Source: SZAS-103 sp964449135 (GTDB lineage: Bacteria > Pseudomonadota > Gammaproteobacteria > Xanthomonadales > Xanthomonadaceae). Taken from it: a stretch of 64,000 nucleotides of DNA. Below the pieces are notes generated by a model. That model was not told the DNA's origin, did not search any database, and was given only the letters and a program-made list of their open reading frames with translations. Both the position numbers and the translations under genes were made by a program. Location: positions 1-64,000 of the forward strand of contig CAYUXZ010000004.1 of the NCBI GenBank assembly GCA_964449135.1. The letters are read 5' to 3'. Numbering within the stretch: the first letter of the stretch is position 1; each line of letters starts with the position of its first letter. This document shows, in pieces, positions 33,343 through 41,918 of the stretch.

Positions 33343-34667
33343 TGAATCTTCCCGAACGCCACCTGCATTCCAGCGGCGCCGGCCAGGCGCTGCGCCTGGA
33401 CGCGATCACCGGCCGCTACGATCCGGTGCTGGCGGCGATCGCGATCGCAATTGCAGGCATCGGCGTGGTGATGGTCGGCTCGAGCTCGATCGCGGTCGCC
33501 GAAGGGCAGGGACTGGGGCCGTTCTATTTCCTGATCCGCCACGTCGTGTTCCTGCTCGGCGGCGTAGGTCTTGCGATCGCACTGATGCGCACCGAACTGC
33601 GCCTGCTCGAGCAGCGCAGCCATCTGCTGCTGGCGCTGTGCTTCGTGTTGCTCGCCGCGGTGTTTGTACCCGGCGCGGGTCGCACGATCAACGGCGCCAA
33701 GCGCTGGTTGAACCTGGGCTTCGCGAATTTCCAGGCGGTCGAAGCGGTCAAACCCATGCTGATCGTGTGGCTGGCCAGCTACCTGGTGCGCAATCGCGAG
33801 GACATTGCGACGCGTTGGTGGCCGCTGCTCAAGCCTGTCGGCGTCGCGCTCGCGCTGGTCGCGCTGTTGCTGCTGCAGCCGGATTTTGGTTCGGCTTCGC
33901 TGATCCTCGCCGTCACCGGCGGAATGCTGCTGCTCGGCGGCGCGAGCCTGCTGCGCCTGTTCGGCCCGGTGCTGGTCGGCCTGCCCGTGTTCGCGATGGT
34001 CGCGATATCGCAGGCCTACCGCGTGCGCCGGCTGACCTCGTTCCTCGATCCTTGGGCCGATCCGTTCAAGGACGGCTTCCAGCTCACCCAGGCGCTGATC
34101 GCGGTCGGACGCGGCGAATGGTTCGGTGTCGGACTCGGCGGCAGCGTGCAGAAACTCTTCTACCTGCCCGAGGCGCACACCGATTTCATCCTCGCGGTGA
34201 TCGCCGAGGAGTTCGGATTCGTCGGAATTCTTGTGGTGGTGGGTCTGTACGCGGCCTTCACCGCGCGCTGTTTCCGCATCGGCCTGCGCGCGGCCGCGCT
34301 GGGTCGGTATTTCGCAGCGAACTGCGCGTTCGGCATCTCGCTCTGGATGAGCTTGCAGGCACTGGTGTCGATCGGCGTGAACCTCGGCCTGCTGCCGACG
34401 AAAGGGCTGACCCTGCCGCTGATTTCCTCGGGCGGGTCGAGCGTGCTGATGTCCGCGGCGGCGGTGGGACTGATGTTGCGCATCAGCTACGAAGTCGATC
34501 GCGCGCAGCGCCAGGTCGCGCGTGCGCGCGCCGATGCGTCGGCGATGCCGGTCGAGATCGCGCCCGTGCACATGCTCATGCCCATGCCGGTCGATGCGCC
34601 GGTCAGCGCGCGCGAACGCGCCGGCCTGCGCGTGCGGATCGAACCGCATATCGGAGAGCCCGCTTGA
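33342..34667 (+). CDS. ftsW: Septal peptidoglycan glycosyltransferase FtsW
   Basis: FtsW is the SEDS polymerase that works with FtsI. The 441-residue protein has about ten membrane helices, a basic N-terminal tail and the SEDS landmarks GVVMVGSSSIAVAEG, GAKRWLNLG, ALLLLQPDFGSASLI and LLPTKGLTLPLISSGGSS. The frame is open upstream within mraY, but the ATG at 33342 marks the start of the family sequence and overlaps the mini-ORF stop. The murG start overlaps its stop codon. Confidence 0.95.
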   Translation: MNLPERHLHSSGAGQALRLDAITGRYDPVLAAIAIAIAGIGVVMVGSSSIAVAEGQGLGPFYFLIRHVVFLLGGVGLAIALMRTELRLLEQRSHLLLALCFVLLAAVFVPGAGRTINGAKRWLNLGFANFQAVEAVKPMLIVWLASYLVRNREDIATRWWPLLKPVGVALALVALLLLQPDFGSASLILAVTGGMLLLGGASLLRLFGPVLVGLPVFAMVAISQAYRVRRLTSFLDPWADPFKDGFQLTQALIAVGRGEWFGVGLGGSVQKLFYLPEAHTDFILAVIAEEFGFVGILVVVGLYAAFTARCFRIGLRAAALGRYFAANCAFGISLWMSLQALVSIGVNLGLLPTKGLTLPLISSGGSSVLMSAAAVGLMLRISYEVDRAQRQVARARADASAMPVEIAPVHMLMPMPVDAPVSARERAGLRVRIEPHIGEPA

Positions 34668-35773
34668 ACGCCGTGCTCGCTCCGATGAATGCGCGTCCGG
34701 TGATGATCCTCGCCGGCGGCACCGGCGGGCACATCTTCCCGGGCATTGCGGTGGCGCGCGCGCTGCGCGATCACGACGTGCCGGTGGTGTGGATGGGTTC
34801 GGCCGGCGGCATGGAAACGCGGCTGGTGCCCGCGCACGGCATCGCGATCGACACGCTGCGCATCCGCGGCCTGCGCGGCAAGGGCGCGTTCGCGTTGCTC
34901 ACCGCACCGTTCAAGCTCGTGCGGGCATTGCTCGACGCGATGAACATCCTGCGCCGTCAGCGCCCGCGCAGCGTCTTGAGCATGGGCGGATTCGCGGCGG
35001 GGCCGGGCGGTGTCGCGGCGTGGCTGTTGCGCCGCCCGTTGATCGTGCACGAAGCCAACCGTGCGCCGGGATTCACCAATCGCGTGCTCGCGAAGATCGC
35101 GCGGCGCGTGCTCTGCGGATTCCCCGGCAGCTTCGCGGGCGGCGGCGAAGTGGTCGGCAATCCGGTGCGCGCGGAAGTCGCCGCGCTGCCACCGCCGGCG
35201 CAGCGCTTCGCGAATCGCGACGGCGCGCTGCGCGTGCTCGTGCTCGGCGGCAGCCAGGGTGCGCGTGCACTGAACGCCGCGGTACCCAAGGCGATCGCGG
35301 CGCTGTCCGATCTGGGCATCGAAGTCCGCCACCAATGCGGCGAGGCGCTGCGCGCGGAGGCCGAAGCCGCGTACACGCAGGCCGGCGTGAATGCATCGAT
35401 CGAGCCATTTATCCAGGACATGGCCGGCGCGTATGCCTGGGCCGATCTTCTGATCTGCCGCGCGGGCGCGATGACGCTCGCCGAAGTCTGCGCGGCGGGA
35501 ATCGGCGCGCTGCTCGTGCCGTTCCCGGCGGCGGTGGACGACCACCAGACCCGCAACGCGGAATACCTCGTCGAGCGCGGTGCGGCGCGCCTGCTGCCGC
35601 AGTCGGACGATCTCGCCGATCGCCTGCAGTCCGCGCTGCGCGAGTTGCTGTCCGATCGCGCGACGCTGCTGGCGATGGCCGAATCCGCGCGCGCGGCCGC
35701 GCTACCCGACGCGGCCGCGCACGTCGCCGCGATCTGCATGCAGGAAAGCCGTACTTCCGGAGAAGCCGCATGA
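34664..35773 (+). CDS. murG: Lipid II synthase MurG
   Basis: MurG transfers GlcNAc to lipid I on the inner face of the membrane. The product has the first glycine loop ILAGGTGGHIFPGIAVARAL, the second loop LGGSQGARALN and the UDP-GlcNAc site CRAGAMTLAEVCAAG. I chose the TTG at 34664 (369 residues) because it overlaps the ftsW stop and has GGAGAG five bases upstream; ATG 34685 (362 residues) has no ribosome site but is possible. It overlaps murC by ATGA. Confidence 0.95.
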   Translation: MNAVLAPMNARPVMILAGGTGGHIFPGIAVARALRDHDVPVVWMGSAGGMETRLVPAHGIAIDTLRIRGLRGKGAFALLTAPFKLVRALLDAMNILRRQRPRSVLSMGGFAAGPGGVAAWLLRRPLIVHEANRAPGFTNRVLAKIARRVLCGFPGSFAGGGEVVGNPVRAEVAALPPPAQRFANRDGALRVLVLGGSQGARALNAAVPKAIAALSDLGIEVRHQCGEALRAEAEAAYTQAGVNASIEPFIQDMAGAYAWADLLICRAGAMTLAEVCAAGIGALLVPFPAAVDDHQTRNAEYLVERGAARLLPQSDDLADRLQSALRELLSDRATLLAMAESARAAALPDAAAHVAAICMQESRTSGEAA

Positions 35774-37194
35774 TCCGCCGCCACTTGCTGTCGGATGATG
35801 CGGCACGTAGCACCGCTCACGTGCATTTCGTGGGCATCGGCGGCGTGGGCATGAGCGGCATCGCCGAAGTACTGCTCACGCTGGGCTATACCGTGTCGGG
35901 CTCGGACGCGGCGGACTCCGCGGTCACGCGCCGGCTCGCCGCACTCGGCGCGTGCGTGCAGCGGGGCCACGCGGCCGAAAACGTCGCCGGCGCCGATGCG
36001 GTGGTCGTCTCTTCCGCGATCAAGGTCGACAACGTCGAGCTTGTTGCCGCGCGGGCGCAGCGCATCCCGGTCGTGCCGCGCGCGGAGATGCTCGCCGAGC
36101 TCATGCGTTTCCGCCGCGGCATCGCGGTCGCCGGCACGCACGGCAAGACCACGACGACCTCGCTGGTCGCGAGCGTGCTCTCCGAAGGCGGCATGGATCC
36201 GACCTTCGTGATCGGCGGGCAACTGCTCTCGGCGGGTTCCAACGCGCGACTCGGGCAAGGGCGATGGCTGGTCGCCGAAGCGGACGAAAGCGACGGCAGC
36301 TTCCTGCGCCTGAATCCGCAGATCGCGGTGGTCACCAACATCGACGCGGATCACCTTGAGAATTACGGCGGCGATTTCGAGCGCGTGCGCGCGGCGTTCT
36401 CGGAATTCCTGCACCGGCTGCCGTTCTACGGACTCGCCGTTCTCTGCGTGGACGACGCGGAAGTCGCCGCGCTCGCCACGGAAATGCCGCGTCACGTGCT
36501 GCGTTACGGATTCGCGGACGTCGCCGACGTGCGCGCCGAGGACGTCGTGCAGGATGCCGGCCGCACGCGCTTCACGCTGCGCCTGCCGGATGCGGATCCG
36601 GTCGCGGTCGCTCTGAACCTGCCCGGACGCCACAACGTGCTCAACGCGCTCGCGGCGGCGGCCATCGGCTGGCAGCTCGGCGTCGCGCCTGCGGCGATCG
36701 CGCGCGCGCTCGACCAGTTCCAGGGCATCGGCCGGCGTTTCAACCAGCTTGGCGAGATCGATTTCGGCCGCGGCAAGGCGCTGCTCGTGGATGACTACGG
36801 GCACCACCCGCGCGAACTGCAGGCCGTGTTCGATGCCGCACGCGCGGGATGGCCGCAGCGCCGGCTGGTGGTCGCGTTCCAGCCGCACCGCTATACGCGC
36901 ACGCGCGACCTGCTTGATGAATTCGCCGCGGTGCTTTCGGGCGTCGACGCGCTGCTGCTGACCGATGTGTATCCAGCGGGCGAGGCGCCGATCATTGATG
37001 CCGACGCGAAAGCGCTCGCGCGCGCCGTGCGCGCACGCGGCCGCATCGAGCCGGTGCTGGTCGGCGGCGTGCGCGAATTGCCGTCGCTGCTGCCCGATGT
37101 GCTGCTCGACGGAGATCTGCTGCTGATCATGGGTGCGGGCGACATCGGCCATGTCGCGCAGGACGTCGCGCAGGCGATGGGAGGGCGCGCATGA
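35770..37194 (+). CDS. murC: UDP-N-acetylmuramate--L-alanine ligase
   Basis: MurC adds L-Ala to UDP-MurNAc. The 474-residue protein has the N-terminal VHFVGIGGVGMSGIAEVL nucleotide fold, the P-loop GTHGKTTTTSL, EADESDGSFL, and DDYGHHPRELQAVF near the C-terminal domain, all typical of MurC. Starts at ATG 35770 overlapping the murG stop; ends overlapping ddlB by 4 bp. Confidence 0.97.
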   Translation: MIRRHLLSDDAARSTAHVHFVGIGGVGMSGIAEVLLTLGYTVSGSDAADSAVTRRLAALGACVQRGHAAENVAGADAVVVSSAIKVDNVELVAARAQRIPVVPRAEMLAELMRFRRGIAVAGTHGKTTTTSLVASVLSEGGMDPTFVIGGQLLSAGSNARLGQGRWLVAEADESDGSFLRLNPQIAVVTNIDADHLENYGGDFERVRAAFSEFLHRLPFYGLAVLCVDDAEVAALATEMPRHVLRYGFADVADVRAEDVVQDAGRTRFTLRLPDADPVAVALNLPGRHNVLNALAAAAIGWQLGVAPAAIARALDQFQGIGRRFNQLGEIDFGRGKALLVDDYGHHPRELQAVFDAARAGWPQRRLVVAFQPHRYTRTRDLLDEFAAVLSGVDALLLTDVYPAGEAPIIDADAKALARAVRARGRIEPVLVGGVRELPSLLPDVLLDGDLLLIMGAGDIGHVAQDVAQAMGGRA

Positions 37195-38132
37195 GCCGCG
37201 TCGCCGACCCGCGCGCGTTCGGCCGGGTGGCCGTGCTGATGGGCGGCACGTCTTCCGAGCGTGAGGTCTCGCTGGACTCGGGCCGCAAGGTGCTCGAGGC
37301 GCTGCGCGCGCGCGGCGTAGATGCGCACGCGGTGGACGGCATTCCCGCGCTGGTCGACGCGCTGGCCGCGAAGAAATTCGATCGGGTGTTCAACATCCTG
37401 CACGGCCATGCCGGCGGCGGCGAGGACGGCGTGTTACAGGGATTGCTTGAAGCCCTCGGCGTGCCATACACGGGTTCGGGCGTGCTCGGTTCAGCGCTGA
37501 GCATGGACAAGATCCGCACCAAGCAGGTCTGGCTCTCGCTGGGGCTGCCGACGCCGCGCTACCTGCGGCTCGAACGCGGCGCTGACGTTCATGCGGCTGC
37601 GCATGCGCTGGGTCTGCCGGTGATCGTCAAGCCCGCCTGCGAGGGATCGAGCGTCGGCGTGAGCCGCGTGTTCGACGAGGCTGGCTTGGAGGATGCGGTC
37701 GCGCTCGCTGCGCGCTACCCCGGCGAATTGCTGATGGAGCAGCTCATCGAAGGCGACGAGTTCACCGTCGGCGTGCTCGGCGAGGTCGCGCTGCCGTCGA
37801 TCCGCATCGTGCCCAAGGGCGCGTACTACGACTACCACGCGAAATACGTCGCCGAGGACACCCAATACATCTGCCCCGGATTGGACGCCGAGGGCGAGGC
37901 GACCATCGGCAAGCTCGCGCTCGATGCCTTCCGCGCCGCCGCGTGTTCGGGCTGGGCGCGCGTGGACGTGATGCGCGATCGCGTCGGCGGCTTCTTCCTT
38001 CTCGAAGTCAATACGGCACCAGGCATGACCAGCCATTCGCTGGTGCCCAAAGCGGCGCGAGAGGTTGGCATCGATTTCGAAACGCTGTGCTGGCGGATCC
38101 TCGAAACCTCGATACCGGGGGGCGCGCGATGA
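37191..38132 (+). CDS. ddlB: D-alanine--D-alanine ligase
   Basis: Ddl joins two D-Ala for MurF. The 313-residue ATP-grasp enzyme has GGTSSEREVSLDSG, the HGHAGGGEDGVLQGLLE substrate loop, TGSGVLGSALSMDK, IVKPACEGSSVGV and the C-terminal EVNTAPGMTSHSLVPKAA. It overlaps murC and ftsQ by ATGA junctions. Position and length fit the DdlB type encoded within dcw clusters. Confidence 0.96.
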   Translation: MSRVADPRAFGRVAVLMGGTSSEREVSLDSGRKVLEALRARGVDAHAVDGIPALVDALAAKKFDRVFNILHGHAGGGEDGVLQGLLEALGVPYTGSGVLGSALSMDKIRTKQVWLSLGLPTPRYLRLERGADVHAAAHALGLPVIVKPACEGSSVGVSRVFDEAGLEDAVALAARYPGELLMEQLIEGDEFTVGVLGEVALPSIRIVPKGAYYDYHAKYVAEDTQYICPGLDAEGEATIGKLALDAFRAAACSGWARVDVMRDRVGGFFLLEVNTAPGMTSHSLVPKAAREVGIDFETLCWRILETSIPGGAR

Positions 38133-38941
38133 ACGCTTTCGTGCGCCTGTCCGCGTGGCTGCTCGCGATCGCGCTGGTCGCGTTGCCGGTGGTCGCGGTG
38201 CTCAACGGCTGGATAGCGGGCGATCGCTGGCCGCTGCGCCGGCTCGAGGTCAGCGGACCTTTCGCGCGCGTGAGCGCCGAACAGGTGCGCGCGGTCGTGC
38301 TGCCGCAAGCACGCAGCGGTTTCTTCGCGATCCGCATGGAACCGATCCGCGCGGCCGTCGCATCGTTGCCTTGGGTCGAACGCGTGGAGGTGCGCAAGCA
38401 CTGGCCCGACCAGCTCATCGTCGCGTTGAGCGAATACCGTCCATTCGCGCGCTGGGGACGCGACCAGTTGCTGTCCGAACACGGCGAAGTGTTCGCCGCG
38501 CCAGGCAATCCGGACTTGCAGGTCTTGCCGGAATTCGACGGACCGGACGGCAGCATGTCCGAGGTGATCGCCTTGTACAACCAGGCGCAGCCGTTGTTCG
38601 CAGGCAGCGGGCGGCGCGTGCAGGCGGTGAGCCTGAGCGGGCGCGGTAGTTGGAGCCTGCGCTTGAATGACGGCTCGGAATGCGTGGTGGGCCGCGGCGA
38701 TCCGCAGGCGCGCCTGCGCCGCTTCGCGCAACTGCTGCCGCAAATCCTCGCCGCGCGCCCGAACGACAAGCTGCTGCGAGCGGACCTGCGCTACACCAAC
38801 GGATTCACGCTGGCCTGGCAGAACACACCCGTCGCCGCGCCTTCAGGCGCACGGCAAGCGCGTGCGCCGGTTGCGACCGCACCGACAAATCCTGTCACTT
38901 CCACATCCGCCGAACCGGCACCGCAACAGGCGCAACCATGA
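38129..38941 (+). CDS. ftsQ: Cell division protein FtsQ
   Basis: The 270-residue protein has a short N-terminal cytoplasmic part, a transmembrane helix (about 10-30), a POTRA domain (PLRRLEVSGPFARVSAEQVR onwards) and the beta domain with WVERVEVRKHWPDQLIVAL. It ends in a low-complexity Ala/Pro/Thr-rich tail of about 45 residues. FtsQ forms the FtsQLB complex with FtsL. Overlaps ddlB and ftsA by 4 bp each. Confidence 0.95.
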   Translation: MNAFVRLSAWLLAIALVALPVVAVLNGWIAGDRWPLRRLEVSGPFARVSAEQVRAVVLPQARSGFFAIRMEPIRAAVASLPWVERVEVRKHWPDQLIVALSEYRPFARWGRDQLLSEHGEVFAAPGNPDLQVLPEFDGPDGSMSEVIALYNQAQPLFAGSGRRVQAVSLSGRGSWSLRLNDGSECVVGRGDPQARLRRFAQLLPQILAARPNDKLLRADLRYTNGFTLAWQNTPVAAPSGARQARAPVATAPTNPVTSTSAEPAPQQAQP

Positions 38942-40173
38942 ATCGCAAAGGCGACAAGTCCCTCATCGTCGGTCTGGACATCGGCACCTCGAAGGTCGTC
39001 GCGCTGGTCGGCGAGTATTCGCCGGGCAATCCGATCGAGGTGATCGGCATCGGCTCGCACGAATCGCGCGGGCTCAAGCGCGGCGTGGTCGTGGACATCG
39101 AGTCGACCGTGCAGTCGATCCAGCGCGCGGTGCAGGAGGCCGAGATGATGGCCGGCTGCGAGATCAGCTCGGTCTACGCGAGCGTGTCCGGCAGCCACAC
39201 CCAGTGCCGCAACTCGCCGGGCATCGTGCCGATCAAGGACGGCGAGGTGACCTACGCGGATCTCGACAGCGTGCTGCAGGCCGCCAAGGCGGTCGCGATC
39301 CCCGCCGACCAGAAGATCCTGCACGCGATCGCGCAGGAATACGTGGTCGACAACTCGCAGGAGGACATCCGCAATCCGGTCGGCATGTCCGGCGTGCGCC
39401 TGGAAGTGCGCGCGCACCTGGTCACGGGCGCGCAGTCGGCCGCGCAGAACATCACCAAATGCATCAATCGCTGCCACTTGCAGGTCGACGACCTGATCCT
39501 CGCCGCGATCGCCTCGAGCACCGCGGTGCTGACCGCCGACGAGAAGGAACTCGGCGTCGTGCTCGTCGACATGGGCGCGGGCACGACCGACATCGCGGTG
39601 TTCACGCGCGGCGCGATCCGCCACAGCGCCTCGTTGCCGATCGCGGGCGACCAGGTGACGAACGACATCGCGCACCTGCTGCGCACGCCGACGCCGGAAG
39701 CCGAACAGATCAAGGTCCGCTATGCCTGCGCGCTCGCGCAGCTGGCGACCGCCGAGGAATCGATCCAGGTGCCCAGCGTCGGCGACCGGCCGCCGCGGCG
39801 GCTCGCGCGCCAGGCGCTCGCCGAGGCGGTGCAGAACCGCTACGAGGAGATTTTCGAGATGGTGCAGGCCGAACTGCGCCGCGCGGGGTTCGAGGAACTC
39901 GTGCGCGCAGGTCTCGTGCTGACCGGTGGCGCTTCAAAGATGGAAGGCGTGGTCGAGCTCGCCGAGGAAATGCTGCACATGCCGGTGCGACTGGGCATCC
40001 CGCAGCACGTGAGCGGACTGGGCGAAGTGGTCGGCAATCCGGTGCACGCGACGGGCGTGGGCCTGCTGCTCTGGGGCAGCCAGATCGAACACCCGCGCCG
40101 GCCGGCGTTGCCGACCGGGCGGGCGGGAACCTTCTTCAACAAATTGCGCAACTGGTATCGCGGCGAGTTCTGA
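38938..40173 (+). CDS. ftsA: Cell division protein FtsA
   Basis: FtsA is the actin-like ATPase that tethers FtsZ to the membrane. The 411-residue product has LIVGLDIGTSKVVALVGEYS (phosphate-1), GAGTTDIAVFTRG (phosphate-2), VLTGGASKMEGVVELAEEM (adenosine) and a C-terminal amphipathic membrane helix (FFNKLRNWYRGEF). It overlaps ftsQ by ATGA. Unlike the other dcw junctions, 244 bp separate it from ftsZ. Confidence 0.96.
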   Translation: MNRKGDKSLIVGLDIGTSKVVALVGEYSPGNPIEVIGIGSHESRGLKRGVVVDIESTVQSIQRAVQEAEMMAGCEISSVYASVSGSHTQCRNSPGIVPIKDGEVTYADLDSVLQAAKAVAIPADQKILHAIAQEYVVDNSQEDIRNPVGMSGVRLEVRAHLVTGAQSAAQNITKCINRCHLQVDDLILAAIASSTAVLTADEKELGVVLVDMGAGTTDIAVFTRGAIRHSASLPIAGDQVTNDIAHLLRTPTPEAEQIKVRYACALAQLATAEESIQVPSVGDRPPRRLARQALAEAVQNRYEEIFEMVQAELRRAGFEELVRAGLVLTGGASKMEGVVELAEEMLHMPVRLGIPQHVSGLGEVVGNPVHATGVGLLLWGSQIEHPRRPALPTGRAGTFFNKLRNWYRGEF

Positions 40174-40180
40174 ATTTGAA

Positions 40181-40293
40181 GCAGGACATCGGGCCTCCTG
40201 CCCGAGTCCTGCGTAAACGGAACAGGCAGAGCCTGTTCACGTTTACCGGATCGAGCAGGGAGCGCTCGATCCGCCGGTACATCCGTGTACCGG
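40181..40293 (+). repeat. Array of four abutting hairpins in the ftsA-ftsZ leader
   Basis: Four inverted repeats follow each other with no unpaired linker. H1 (40181-40212) is a 13-bp stem with one bulged A and loop CTCCT. H2 (40213-40246) is a 15-bp stem with one bulged A and loop AGA. H3 (40247-40273) is a perfect 10-bp stem CGGATCGAGC/GCTCGATCCG. H4 (40274-40293) is a perfect 8-bp stem CCGGTACA/TGTACCGG with loop TCCG. The arms are unrelated to each other, so this is not a duplicated repeat. None has a T-tract. I infer an RNA structure in the ftsZ leader, but a DNA cruciform or protein site is possible. Confidence 0.85.
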
Positions 40294-40417
40294 GTGGCAA
40301 GGCGATGGGAATGAGGGGTCAGGTTGGATGAGAAGCGGCGGGAAGGCGAAGGTCGGGAACGGGTCGAGTGCGATAGCGACACAAAACTAGAAACACAAAC
40401 CAACGGAGGAGACGGAC
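40294..40417 (+). other. Purine-rich ftsZ leader with strong ribosome binding site
   Basis: After the hairpin array the leader is G/A-rich and free of obvious structure. GGAGGAG at 40405-40411 is a near-perfect Shine-Dalgarno sequence six bases before the ftsZ ATG. No clear sigma-70 promoter is seen here; ftsZ may have its own promoter inside ftsA or depend on read-through. Confidence 0.6.
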
Positions 40418-41638
40418 ATGGCACATTTCGAACTGATCGAGAAGGTCGCGCCCAACGCGGTCATCAAGGTCCTCGGTGTCGGCGGCGGTGGCGGCAACGC
40501 GGTCGCGCACATGGTCAACAGCAGCGTCGATGGCGTGGAGTTCATCACCGCGAACACCGATGCGCAGGCGATCAAGAACACCGGTTCCAAGCTGCAGCTG
40601 CAGCTGGGCGGCAACGTGACGAAGGGACTGGGCGCGGGCGCGAATCCCGAGGTCGGTCGCCAGGCCGCGCTCGAGGATCGCGAGCGCATCGTCGAGGCGC
40701 TCGAAGGCGCCGACATGGTGTTCATCACCGCGGGCATGGGCGGCGGCACGGGCACCGGCGCGGCGCCGGTCGTCGCGCAGCTCGCCAAGGAGATGGGCAT
40801 CCTCACGGTCGCGGTCGTCACCAAGCCGTTCCCGTTCGAAGGACGCCGGCGCATGCAGGTCGCGCTCAAGGGCATCGAGGAACTCGCCCAGCACTGCGAC
40901 TCGCTGATCACGATCCCGAACGAGAAGCTGATCACCGTGCTCGGCCGCGAGGCGACGATGGTGCAGGCGTTCAAGGCCGCCAACGACGTGCTGCTCGGCG
41001 CGGTACAGGGCATCGCCGACCTGATCGTGCGGCCGGGCCTGATCAACGTGGACTTCGCCGACGTGCGCACCGTGATGAGCGAGATGGGCATGGCGATGAT
41101 GGGCTCGGGCATCGCCCGCGGCGACGACCGAGCGATGGCAGCGGCGGAGGCGGCGATCAGCAATCCGCTGCTCGACGATGTCAACCTCTCGGGTGCCAAC
41201 GGCATTCTGGTGAACATCACCGCGGGCCCGGATTTCACCATGCGCGAGTTCGACGAGGTCGGGCACACCATCGAGGAGTTCGCTTCCGAGGACGCGACCG
41301 TCGTGATCGGCACTGTGCTCGATCCGGACATGGCCGACGAGGTGCGCGTGACCGTGGTCGCAACCGGCCTGAACCGCCAGACGGCGCGCCAGCCGGTGCG
41401 CGGTAGCGACCGCGAGGAGCGCGGCTTCGAGCGCAACGTGGCGCGCGTGCCACAGGTCAAGCTGATCCGCAACGCCACCAACGGCCAAGTCGAGTATGCC
41501 GCGGACACGTATGCCCCCACGCCCGCATCGGGATTCACCGGACTGCGCGCAAACCGTGGCGAGTCGGCAAATGCCGGCGAGGTGCCGAGCGATGCCTACC
41601 TCGACATTCCGGCGTTCCTGCGTCGGCAGGCGGATTGA
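40418..41638 (+). CDS. ftsZ: Cell division GTPase FtsZ
   Basis: FtsZ polymerises into the Z ring. The 406-residue protein has IKVLGVGGGGGNAVAHM, the tubulin GTP-binding signature GGGTGTGAAPVVA (about residues 108-120), the T7-loop region VDFADVRTVM and the C-terminal conserved peptide DIPAFLRRQAD that binds FtsA and ZipA, joined by a linker of about 65 residues. It has the strongest ribosome site in the window. Confidence 0.98.
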   Translation: MAHFELIEKVAPNAVIKVLGVGGGGGNAVAHMVNSSVDGVEFITANTDAQAIKNTGSKLQLQLGGNVTKGLGAGANPEVGRQAALEDRERIVEALEGADMVFITAGMGGGTGTGAAPVVAQLAKEMGILTVAVVTKPFPFEGRRRMQVALKGIEELAQHCDSLITIPNEKLITVLGREATMVQAFKAANDVLLGAVQGIADLIVRPGLINVDFADVRTVMSEMGMAMMGSGIARGDDRAMAAAEAAISNPLLDDVNLSGANGILVNITAGPDFTMREFDEVGHTIEEFASEDATVVIGTVLDPDMADEVRVTVVATGLNRQTARQPVRGSDREERGFERNVARVPQVKLIRNATNGQVEYAADTYAPTPASGFTGLRANRGESANAGEVPSDAYLDIPAFLRRQAD

Positions 41639-41681
41639 TGCGCGATCGGATGAAGAAATGCGGTAGCTGAAAACCTGATCC

Positions 41682-41719
41682 ACCCGGACGCCTTCTCCGT
41701 TGGGCGTCCGGGTCTCTTT
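41682..41719 (+). terminator. Terminator after ftsZ
   Basis: ACCCGGACGCC (41682-41692) pairs perfectly with GGCGTCCGGGT (41703-41713), an 11-bp stem with a 10-base loop, followed by CTCTTTC. The stem is strong but the T-tract is interrupted, so some read-through into lpxC is possible. Confidence 0.65.
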
Positions 41720-41847
41720 CGGGAATCGGCCTTCACGTGGGAACCACGGACAGGCAATCAGACTCCAAGATAAGATTTGCGGGGAAACAGCATCCGGTTC
41801 AAACGCGCGATTGTTGCGCGGATGGGACAATCCAGCGTCAGAAGTGT

Positions 41848-41876
41848 TTTATTTACGGTAAAGCGCGTGTTATCCT
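41848..41876 (+). promoter_or_regulatory. Candidate lpxC promoter
   Basis: TTTATT (41848-41853) and TATCCT (41871-41876) are separated by 17 bases, and the -10 is preceded by TGT, an extended -10 element. The predicted start is about 35 bases before the lpxC ATG. Confidence 0.5.
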
Positions 41877-41918
41877 CGGCACCGCTTTGTGGCGCTCCGG
41901 CCCGGAGAACGCACAACA

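Larger units (their letters stand above)
41639..41918 (+). other. ftsZ-lpxC intergenic region
   Basis: This 280-bp gap holds an ftsZ terminator hairpin at its left and the lpxC promoter at its right; I see no gene between them. The sequence 41760-41880 is moderately AT-rich (AAGATAAGATTTGCGGGGAA, TTTTATTTACGG). Confidence 0.6.
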
